Shown here: in pieces, positions 1 through 9,261 of the stretch | How the letters are laid out: each line of letters starts with the position of its first letter | Position numbering within the stretch: position 1 is the stretch's first letter | Assembly (NCBI GenBank): GCA_018806915.1 | Contig: JAGKQI010000078.1 | Coordinates: 682,001-746,000, forward strand | Source of the DNA: Phytophthora colocasiae | Lineage: Eukaryota > Oomycota > Peronosporomycetes > Peronosporales > Peronosporaceae | Direction: 5' to 3' | DNA: 64,000 nucleotides | The notes under the pieces: model-generated | Database searches by the model: none | What the model saw: only the letters and a program-made list of their open reading frames with translations | What the model was told of the DNA's origin: nothing | Position numbers and translations under genes: made by a program

Positions 1-52
1 AGAGCTATACGACTTGCTCAACGTGCCGGGCAAGATAATAGACGCACGCTAC
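1..52. other. non-homologous flank of T1, possible end of a further insertion
   Basis: These bases match none of the other T-gene copies. Homology to the T gene starts sharply at position 53, inside the coding region. Read on the minus strand, the foreign sequence begins TGTAGCG directly after the T-gene sequence, which would suit the TG start of an LTR. The rest lies outside the window, so the identity is unproven. Confidence 0.35.
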
Positions 53-1559
53 AGTCGTTTTCCTGTACGTTATTGACCTCTTCTTGCTGTTTTGACTGAA
101 ACATTCTCCCTGCAGTCTTGGAAATAGCCACTCTGCCTTGAAAAATAAAGTAACTCGTGTGGTCATTCGTATCTTCTTCATCTTCATCCTCCATAAAGAT
201 TGGCGTTCGAGCTGGGAGAGCATCTTCGGGACTTAAAATGAGTTCACGACACAGAAGTTCACACACTTTCGGATGTAGAACAGCACAAACGGAGAATCGT
301 TTCTGCATGAAATCAGCCAGCAACTGCAGATCACTGTCGCTTCTCTCGACTTGTGGGAGTCTACCAATTTCTGAAATCCGTTGAAGAGTCCAAACTGTCA
401 GTGCATCTTCAGCTTCTGAGCTTTCTGGGTCTTCCCAGTCCTGACCAGGTGGCTCAACATCTAATTCCTTCAGTTCTTCCTCTTCTTTCTCAACTTAAGG
501 AGTTAATTTCTTCGGAGAAGCTGCGCGCTGAACAGTTTGATACAGAGATTCGGCCGTGTACATGTACAGTGAACAGTCGTCTGTTAAAGTTGTAGGACAT
601 TCCACTCCCGCATTCTTTTGTACCATAACGTAATCTTTCGCTGCTTTCTCAAAGTCACCACTCTTTCGATATGCTGCTGCTCGTTGTCGGTAAAATACAA
701 CTGCATTTGACCCTGGACTCGATAAATTTCCTGCACTGGAATCTCCTTTACTCGTTTCAATCGCTCGTGTAAAATACTCGATTGCTTTGGATATTTTCTC
801 AAACCGCATACACAAATTGCCCATGTTATAATACGCGAAAGCGTGTTGCCCCCCTGCAAGTTTCAAAACTTGTTTGTACGTTGACAACGCGGCATTAAAT
901 TGACCAGTTCGTTCCAGACAAACAGCTAAATGGAATTTCGCCTCGATCTCACTGGGTCTTGCAGTGGATAAACTCTTGTAAAACTTGATAGCTTGATCAT
1001 ATTCGCCGTTAGCTCGTGCTTGAAAAGCTTTCACTCGAGGACGTTCCGTAGCGTTCATGGTAGAAATTGCTCGAGCTCTGGATAAAAGCTCCAGCGCTTT
1101 GCTTTCTACTCCTTCTCTACTCCTTCCACGACCAAGTTGACCTCGAGGCTCTACACTTCTCCCAATAAGTGGATTCACATACTGTTCCTGGTTTCCTTCT
1201 CGTTTAACAGCTTCTTGTATCGCTACAACGGCTGTTCTTGGTGTAAGAACTTCCATTTGCTCATGACGAAGTTGATTCTTGATTCTTCGACCAGTAGCAG
1301 GTCGTTTCGGTAGTTTTGTAGGTTCCGATGAAGTTGCTCGAGCTGTAGACGGTCTGGAAGGTAGAATACTTCGATGTTGACGACAATCGATAGACGTCAA
1401 GAAGGCCCATTGAGCTGTAGCTGGGTAGGATAATTCCTGACGAAGTTTACGATGAGGTGCTGATGATCCACGGGTAGTTCCTATTCTACTTCCGTCACTG
1501 TACGTTCTCGCTGATACGATCGTCCTCGGTGATTCAGAAGCTAAAGGAGGTCCGTACAT
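53..1559 (-). pseudogene. T1: TPR / cyclic-nucleotide-binding-like gene, truncated, with a nonsense codon
   Basis: This is the first copy of the T family. The start codon is at 1559 (protein begins MYGPPLASES). A Ser/Arg-rich N-terminus of about 170 residues is followed by TPR-like helices (residues about 174-315, including the segments FKFHLAVCLE-like and AYYNMGNLCM) and an acidic linker. A cyclic-nucleotide-binding-like start follows (YFIFQGRVAIS, just right of position 53). Compared with the other copies, a CAA codon has become TAA at 495-497, so translation would stop before the acidic linker; the same frame then stays open to the breakpoint at 53. The 3' part of the gene (rest of the first binding domain, and the second) is missing. 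Homology between copies is clear; the cellular role is unknown. Confidence 0.8.
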
Positions 1560-1912
1560 CGTGGAAGCGTTTATTTTCTTTGAAAAACTATTCTCACTAT
1601 TCTTGGGTTCCCCAACCAAAACTTACAGAATTATCCAAAGAGAATGAAATGGTTTCCATCTCAATACCAGTACGAGACGAGTTTTCTTGATTTTAGCTGT
1701 TGTTCCACAAAATGAAAGTATTTTTCTATTTGAGTCTTCAATTTCGCCACATTTCTTCTTCAGCCCTAAAACGCAATCACTACTGGCAATTCATTAAAAA
1801 AGTCGTTTAAAACCTCCCATGGACATTCTCAAAAGTGATGACGTGTTAGTTTCGTTGGAGACATACGCATCCCCCCACCATAACTGCCAGAGCGGGGTCA
1901 CAGCAGAAATAT
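1560..1912. other. spacer between T1 start and CRN-a1 stop
   Basis: This AT-rich non-coding spacer would hold the T1 promoter and the CRN-a1 3' end. It is closely related to the spacers at 40688-41025 and 46497-46834 and, more distantly, to those at 18660-19067 and 27656-28170. I see no gene in it. Confidence 0.6.
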
Positions 1913-4564
1913 TCAAGAAAGCACAGTCCCTATCTGAAGCACAATTGCCAATTGCTCACCAGCTACAGGGTCGACAATCCAGTTTACCAACCCAGTGTTG
2001 CAATCGACCGTGACGATACCAAGACCAGACGACTTCCAACCACTTATGCTATCCTGCTGAAAATGAGTGAGCTTTTGGCAAAAGACGACTGCAAGATCCC
2101 ACTTTTTCCACTTTAGCTTTCGCTGACCACCCTCTTTTTCAGGCTCTGTACACTCACAATTCAAACCCTCGATGATTTTCTTCAGCGCACCACTGTCAAG
2201 TTTCATCTCCCAATGTTTATATTCACAAATGAACAGTGGATTGGTATCTCCAGGGACCATCACGTAACAATCCAATCTCTCGAAGTTCTGAGCGCGAAAA
2301 AGATGACCGAAGTTGCAGGCATTGTGACCGTCACCGTTGAGGCCAACAAGATATTCCGGCCATTCCGCGTTAGGCGGACCCAAAAACGGGATCAACATAC
2401 CTGCGAACTTTTGCTTTAAACCAGCGTATCTCTCCAACAACAACGCACTGGCATCAAAGTTGTATACACTCTGGAACGTCTCGTGCTGAAATTCACCCAG
2501 TAAGTCGGAGAAGAAATCGTTAAAGGTGGTTCCTCGCACACCATTTCTTCTCGAAGCACAGAAAAGCGCATGGGCGACCGCGTTCTCGAGTTCATTCCCA
2601 TCGTTATTAGCAGCGTTCGTGTTACTATGGGAGGGAGAGCCTATTCCTGAGCGATACTCTTCAAAAATGAAAGCTGTTGAATATTCTTTATCATCGACAG
2701 AGTCGTAATACGCTGACCGCATCCCACCAAGCACTGCCAGGTACAGCAGCACATCCTTCTCCACGGCTGGAAATCGACAGGCTGTCCTCCAAGGGGTTGT
2801 TGTCTTTCTATACCGAAGGCTGCGCTTTGATACATCCACATCAGTAATATCTTGGTCGTCCAAGTTTGCAAAATGGCGATCCATGCCCGTAACCTCCACT
2901 TTTAATCTTTTCGCGGGACGTTTATCCGTGCTGTCATCACTGGAAGCTGGGCGTTTCTGACCAGAAAGTTCACTCATGCTGTCACCACCAGTAGCTGGAT
3001 GCGTTCTATCAGGACTTTCAGTGCCGTAAACACATCTATCAAGAATCTTAAAATCAATAGCTTCACTGTTGGCATTGGCGTACGATAATGCCTTCATCTG
3101 TGCATGTCTCCCATGCGGAGTGCACATGAAACCTTTCACCATCAGAAGCTTGGCATGTATAGCCTCGAACGCATTGTCTAGCAAGTCGGCCAACTCGAAT
3201 GTTTCGTTTCCAGCAACTTCCAGAACGAATTGTGACACAGCGTCCACGAAATACCGAGAAAACAAACCACGAGAATTCTTGGCAATGAGGTCCACGACCG
3301 AGTACAATTCTATCGCCCTCTCCCATGCTTTTTGCTTCGCCGGATCCGAAAGGGGGATAGATTGGTAAGCTGGGAAATGAGGCACAACACTCATCCACCA
3401 ATGAGCGTCCGTACGACTGAGTTCTGACCGACTAACCAAGTTCGAGATCTTGGCGTCGGTACCCATAGCAACCACGACCAGCCCACAAGCACGAAATACA
3501 TTCAGTTGAAACGCTGATAATCTCTCCTGGTTGGCGTCATTTCATCCAGAATGAAGAACGGTAACACTTTTCCATCTTTCTCTATTTGACAAAGCACAGC
3601 TTTGACAGCTTCCCGATCACGCTTGGCTACTCTGAACGTTTTGTTTGCAACGCGGATCATCTGGGCGCCAACGTTGGCACGGGAACAGTACTCCAACAGT
3701 TCGATAATGAAGCCATACGTCCACAGTTCCTTCTTCACGTAAATATCGGAATTGCAGGACAAAACCTCTTCTTCTTCTTCAGGGTTATCCACGTCATCCT
3801 TCTTGACCATCGAGCCGAAGGCATCCGCAATCGATGAGAAGTTTTTGTAAATCTTTTGGCAATCAATTCCGGTGGCACCAAGAGGCCAATAAAACCATGG
3901 TCGTTGTTTGCGTCCTTCACCCCCCAAAGCAAACGCCAGCTGCGTCTTCCCCATTCCAGATGACCCCCCAACATAGATAAAAGGTTTTGGATGTGGCTCC
4001 TTATAAATTTCGTCGATCTTGGTGAGAATCGGACCACAGTACTCTTGGCAGTTGTTCTGGATCTCTACACCAAGTCTTTGGTAATACGCCAGTTCATCCG
4101 TGAGACTTGGAATTCGACTCTCGTGCACCACAATGGTAGTCAGGATACCTGGAACCACCACGAGTATGTGGATTTGTTTCGCTTTCGGAGTGTCCATGCC
4201 TTCCAGGCACTTAGAAATCAGACTCTCCCCGTAGCTCTTTGTCTTCATGTATTAGAGATTCGACGAGGTAGTCTTCCCGCCCTTCTTCAGCTGCTTCACA
4301 TCTTCGAGTCAGACTCGATCCACGCCCGTCATTCTTCGCCAGGAAGAGCTGTAGCTCACGAGAAGGAAACTGATACTTGTTCTCGTTACTTATCACCCTC
4401 TTTAAGTCGTGCACAATCTTATTCGCACCAATCTCGACAGAAAACAGGGACCCTTGAGCTCCAACCAGGCCGCAAAGCAGAGTCAGCTTGTCCTCGCTGT
4501 TTTTTTCTTGGAGCTTCTTATAGAGCTCAGATATTTTACGCAAAAGTTCCGCCTCGTTCTCCAT
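1913..4564 (-). pseudogene. CRN-a1: Crinkler-type NTPase-nuclease effector gene, frameshifted
   Basis: The start ATG is at 4564 and the stop at 1913. The intact order, seen by comparison with the sister copies, is: a 25-residue charged helical extension, a ubiquitin-like CRN header ending in LQLFLAK, HILVVVP, a P-loop (GSSGMGKT), a Walker B-like strand (FFILDEM), a basic KRPAKRLKV nuclear-localisation candidate, and a C-terminal restriction-endonuclease-like core with LDCYV followed by CEYK (D...ExK). Relative to CRN-a3 this copy lacks 1 base near 4325, 1 near 4306, 1 near 4267, 2 near 4230 and 1 near 3526. It is therefore split into at least three frames. Several of the losses fall in base runs, so sequencing error is possible. 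Confidence 0.85.
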
Positions 4565-4821
4565 CCTTCTTATAAAGAAAAGAGGCGAAGGATTTTGAAA
4601 TGAGGAGGAAGGGGCGTCGGAGTTTTTATAAACGGAATCCCTGGAACGAAGATGTGACGAAGGTGTGTCAGGTCGTCAAAACTTTTGACTCAAAAGGTAA
4701 ACCCTAAGTTCATCCTACCGGTAGGATATGGGTCCTACCGGTAGACGATAGAATTCCCACCGGTACCGACGCCAAACAATTCTTCCTCTCATTCCAAAAT
4801 CCAAAATCCTCTATATGAAGG
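4565..4821. promoter_or_regulatory. shared divergent promoter of the CRN-a1/CRN-b1 pair
   Basis: The 257 bp lie between two outward-reading CRN starts. Each side carries an initiator-like element matching CTCATTYCAAAAT (plus strand about 4788-4800; minus strand 4592-4604), 22-28 nt from the start codons. This resembles the oomycete initiator consensus as I recall it. In the middle, TCCTACCGGTAGGA at 4713-4726 is a perfect 14-bp palindrome. A second CTACCGGTAG follows at 4735-4744, and a CACCGGTACC-like site near 4758-4767. The flanks and first codons of the two genes form an inverted repeat. A shared regulatory role is inference. Confidence 0.6.
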
Positions 4822-7612
4822 ATGGAGAACGAGGCGGAACTTTTGCGTAAAATATCTGAGCTCTATAAGAAGCTCCAAGAAAAAAACAGCGAGGACAAGC
4901 TGACTCTGCTTTGCGGCCTGGTTGGAGCTCAAGGGTCCCTGTTTTCTGTCGAGATTGGTGCGAATAAGATTGTGCACGACTTAAAGAGGGTGATAAGTAA
5001 CGAGAACAAGTATCAGTTTCCTTCTCGTGAGCTACAGCTCTTCCTGGCGAAGAATGACGGGGCGTGGATCGAGTCCGACTCCGAAGATGTGGAGAAGCTG
5101 ATGAAGGGCGGGAAGACTACTCTCGTCGAATCTCTAATACATGAAGACAAAGAGCTACGGGGGGAGAGTCTGATTTCTAAGTGCCTGGAAGACATGGACA
5201 CTCCGAAAGCGGATCAAATCCACATACTGGTGGTGGTTCCAGATATCCTGACTACGATTGTGGTGAACGAGAGTCGAATTCCAAGTCTCACGGATGAGCT
5301 GGCGTATTACCAAAGACTTGGTGTAGAGATCCAGAACAACTGCCAAGAGTACTGTGGTCCGATTCTCACCAAGATCGACGAAATTTATACCTACAAGGAG
5401 GAGCCCTTTGCAGACTCTCTTCAGACAGTTTCTTTTCCCAAACCTTTCATCTGCGTGGAAGGGTCATCTGGAATGGGGAAATCGCAACTAGCGTTTGCTT
5501 TAGGAGGCGACGGAAGCACACGACCTTGGTTTTATTGGCCTCTTCATTGTTTACAGGGCCAGAATCAGCACGTCTACGAGAACTTCTTATCGATTGCGAA
5601 GGCCTTCAACTCTGTCGTTGAGAAGGATGAGCTGTATACCCCTACAGAAGAAGTGGTTTTGTCCTGCAATTCCGATTTTTACGCGAATAAAGAACTGTGG
5701 ACGTATGGTTTCATTATCGAACTGTTGGAGTACTGTTCCCGTGCTAACGTTGGCGCGCAGATGATCCGCGTTGAAAAGAAAACGTTCAGAGTGGCTAAGC
5801 GTGATCGGGAAGCTGTCAAAGCTGTGCTTTCTCAAATGGAGAAAGATGGCAAAGTGTTACCATTCTTCATTCTGGATGAAATGCCGCCCATCAGCAAAGA
5901 CGTTTACATAAAGAAAAAAGTGGCATTTCAACGGAATGTCTTTCGCGCTTGTGGGCTGGTAGTGATTGTAATGGGTACCGACGCCAAGATCTCGAACTTG
6001 GTTAGTCAGTCAGTACGCAGTCGCGTAGACCCTCATTGGTGGATGAGTGTTGTGCCTCGTTTCCCAGCTTATCAATCTATCCCCCTTTCGGATCCGGCGA
6101 AGAAAAAAGCATGGGAGAGGACGATAGAATTGTACTCGGCCGTGGACCTCATTGCCAAGAATTCTCGTGGTCTGTTTTCTCGGTATTTTGTGGACGCTGT
6201 GTCACAATTCGTTCTGGAAGTTGCTGGAAATGAAACATTTCACTTGGCTGACTTACTAGACTACGCGTTTGAGGATGTAAATGCCAAGGTTCAAAGTGCG
6301 AAAAAATTTATGAGCACTCCGGGTGGGAGATCCGCACAGTTGAGGGCACTATCGTACACCAATGCCGAGACTAAAGTTACTGATTTCAAGATTCTTGATG
6401 GGTGCGTTCTATCAGGACGTTCAGTGCCGTCAGCACATCCAGCGACTGGTGGTGGCAACCCGCGTAAATCTCCTGGTAAAATGCTTCCAGGTACTAGTGG
6501 TGGCAGCAAGAGTAAACGTCCTAGTAAGAAGCGCCCAGCTTCCAGTGATGACAGCACGGATAAACGTCCGGCGAAAAGGTTGAACGTGGGGATTGCGTAC
6601 ATGAAAATGCATTTTGCAAACTTGGCCGACGAAGATATTACTGATGTGGATGTATCAAGGCGCAGCCTTCAGTATAGAAAGGCAATAACCCCTTGGAGGC
6701 CAGCCTGTCGATTTCCAGTGGTTGAGGAAGATGTGCTGCTGTACCTGGCAGTGCTTGGTGGGAAGCGGTCAGCGTATTACGACTCCGACGATGATAAAGA
6801 ATATTCAACAGCTTTCATTTTTGAAGAGTATCGGCTCAGGAATGGGCTCTCCCTCCCATAGTAACACGAATGCTCCTAGTAACGATGGGAACGAACTCGA
6901 GAACGCGGTCGCCCATGCGCTTTTCTGTGCTTCGAGAAGAAATGGTGTGCGAGGAACCACCTTTAACGATTTCTTCTCCGATTTACTGGGTGAATTTCAG
7001 CACGAGACGTTCCAAAGAGTAGATAACTTTGATGCCAGTGCGTTGTTGTTGGAGAGATACGCTGGTTTTAAAGCAAAGTTCGCAGGTATGTTGATCCCGT
7101 TTTTGGGTCCGCCTAACGCGGAATGGCCGGAATATCTTGTTGGCCTCAACGGTGACGGTCACAATGCCTGCAACTTCGGTCATCTTTTTCGCGCTCAGAA
7201 CTTCGAGAGATTGGATTGTTACGTGACGGCTCCTAGGCTCCAGGATGGGAAAGTCATCAATGGCGAACCACTATTCGTTTGCGAATGCAAGAACTACCGG
7301 GAAGGACTGGGGAGTGGCACGATGGCAACAATCATTGATGGTTTCAATGCGAAGTATTCAGGCCGTGCAAGGAAAGATGATACGCGAAAGCCAAAGTGGC
7401 ATAACTGGGATCTTGCGCTCGTGTTTTGCAAGGAACTCCGAAATTTCAAAACGAAGGAGGATACGAAGGAGGACAAGGTCCAAGAGAGAATTGCTAGTTG
7501 GAAGGAGGAGGGTATTGGAATTGTCACAGTCAGATGCAGTACGGAAGCTGTGGAATGGATTATCGAACCAGACGATAGGAAAAAAATAGTTGTTGTTCTT
7601 CAAACAGGTTGA
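4822..7612 (+). pseudogene. CRN-b1: Crinkler-type effector gene, NTPase and nuclease parts in different frames
   Basis: The start ATG at 4822 follows GAAGG. Residues 1-25 are a charged helical extension, LQLFLAK lies near residue 73, HILVVVP near 136, a P-loop GSSGMGKS near 216, and a Walker B-like strand ending FFILDEM near 350. A Lys/Arg-rich linker made of three imperfect repeats of about 15 residues ends in KRPAKRLNV. The frame runs 679 codons to 6861. Compared with CRN-b2 there is one extra G near 6833, so the C-terminal nuclease-like part (LDCYV ... CECK) continues only in another frame to 7612. A further local pair of compensating indels lies at 7064-7078. If real, the product would be an NTPase-only protein; this is the only CRN-b copy with an intact Walker A motif. 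Confidence 0.85.
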
Positions 7613-7685
7613 GAGGAAGAAGCTTCTGCTGTATGGGAAGAAGAAAGTAGTTGATTACCTTTTAGCGGACAGCTGTCTTGCAGAA
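7613..7685. other. short spacer between convergent CRN-b1 and T2
   Basis: About 73 bp lie between two convergent stop codons. The same sequence recurs at 24766-24838 and 33870-33942. No gene is seen; it probably holds both 3' ends. Confidence 0.5.
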
Positions 7686-8958
7686 CTATACTACTACGTT
7701 TATAGAAAGTGTGCTGGTTTCTCGCCAGTGAGTATCCCGCACGAACTGTTCCAGTAAATTCGAGGTTTTCCTCCCACCAGGAGGTCTAGGCGTGCGTAAA
7801 TTCGTCAGGTATTTCCTATTGCTGTCCATTAACGCAATCTCCTGCAAGTTGCGATGTAATTGCGAGCGGCTTTCAACCGATAACCTCAGTAGTAGATCCT
7901 TAGACGATAAAAACAACAGCTCAGCAGTAGCGACCGACACTAACGCTGCTTTTGCACACGCGACGCCACAAATCGCCTTTGTTTCCTGTCGAGATTGACG
8001 AGGAGGAACCCACGCGGAAGAGATACAGACACATTCACCACGACGTACAGCCATCGCCACTGGTTCCGGCTTGGAAGTCCCTTTGCCAGTGCCAATACAG
8101 TTGATCGCGACACTTGTTCGTCGGCCATTGCTGACCTTTTTGGATCGAGATTTTATCATCCGTAACAGCTCTCTCTGCTTGGATTTCACGTAGTTTTGAG
8201 GAAGAAATCCGTGGTAAGCTTCATTGACGCGTAAGAAACTCAGTGGATCTCCTGCAGTCTCGAGTTGAATGAAAAAGCACGAGTACTTTGTGGTTCAGAG
8301 AGCTCCACTAAGAGAAAATGAGATGGACATATCTGGAGGAGATTTTAGTCCACAAGGCGAGAATTGGCAGAGTTCCCCCTCTCGAACGATAAGAAGACCA
8401 TCGACAGATTGCCCTTCACAACAGACAGCTTTCGAGCCGATGACTTTGATAAATGAGGCCTCATAAAACATTGTAGAGAGAAAAAACGATCCAGAAGCAA
8501 GAATTATGAACGTACTCGGCAGGCAACTTTGCCAATATCGGCTTCGGATATACCATGAAAGGCTGGAGTCATAATTAAGAATCTAAATTTTCGTGGAAAT
8601 GAAGAATTCAAGGTCAGTTTTAGTGGATAATGATGATAATATCCAAGTTTCACCTCTGCTTCACGTTGAGCATGTTCAACTTGACTCCAATGATACCACG
8701 AAAGAGCTCCAACCATAGAAGATGTCACTGTTACAGCTGAGTACGTTCTACAAGACACACACGTAAGTTTTAATTACCTTTGAAGGGATCAAATACGATA
8801 CAGAGTAAAAAGTTCCACCTTTGAGTTCTTGTAAATCTCCCTTGATGGCCGAAAACGTCTCCATGTTCGAGTTCACAAAGCTCCAATTGCGACTGTTTCC
8901 AGTTTACACTGATTGTATTCAGTCGCGTCTGCCAGGGTGACTCCCAATTCTTTTCCTG
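7686..8958 (-). pseudogene. T2, 3' part: second cyclic-nucleotide-binding-like domain
   Basis: This is the 3' half of the second T copy; its 5' half lies at 13563-15093, separated by the LTR element. Exons match T3: the end of exon 1 (CELEHGDVFGHQG), exon 2 (YSAVTVTSSMVGALSWYHW), exon 3 (MTPAFHGISEADIGKVACR) and exon 4 with the second binding-like domain. Small indels relative to T3 around 8270-8330 and 8480 break exon 4. Together with the insertion this copy cannot give the full protein. Confidence 0.8.
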
Positions 8959-9215
8959 TGTGAGTCGGCAGTGACGTCCGTCTAAGAACGCACGTGCCAC
9001 GCTCAGAAAGCACGATACGTGCCCTGGAAGCAGCAGATCAGCTGCATTGCTTGTTTACCAGCCTTCATGGCTGCTGCATATGCTTGACGTTCAAGAGGGA
9101 GTTAGTTGTCCATAGTTAGAGGTAGCCAAGGGCGAGAGTAGCTTAAGACGACCAACTTAATCTCAGTTCTACTTTTTACTCCAAGAGCTCAAGTCTCAAC
9201 GTCACCCACGTGACA
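8959..9215 (+). repeat. 5' LTR
   Basis: This 257-bp copy starts TGTGAGTCGG and ends CGTGACA. It matches 13301-13557 along its whole length by eye. Confidence 0.95.
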
Positions 9216-9248
9216 TTTTGATTAATCAAAACGTAGCGTGCGGCTACG
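9216..9248 (+). other. two abutting palindromes where a primer-binding site is expected
   Basis: TTTTGATTAATCAAAA (9216-9231) is a perfect 16-bp palindrome that starts at the first base after the LTR. It is followed at once by a hairpin with stem CGTAGC (9232-9237) and GCTACG (9243-9248) and a 5-nt loop. No TGG-initial tRNA-complementary primer-binding site is visible here. Confidence 0.7.
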
Positions 9249-9261
9249 ACAAAACAACAAG

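Noticed and set aside
157..384. Open frames on the plus strand opposite the T genes (Ser-rich, recurring in each copy)
   Set aside because: They are antisense shadows of the T-gene coding region; they recur only because the gene is duplicated.
3735..4037. Alternative frames over the CRN P-loop region (MVRFSPRSTK...)
   Set aside because: They are out-of-frame readings of the CRN genes that appear because of the frameshifts; they are not separate proteins.
9238..9261. Upstream GTG start for the gag-pol frame at 9238
   Set aside because: Eukaryotic initiation at GTG is unlikely, and the codon lies in the hairpin loop. The ATG at 9262 has a good context.
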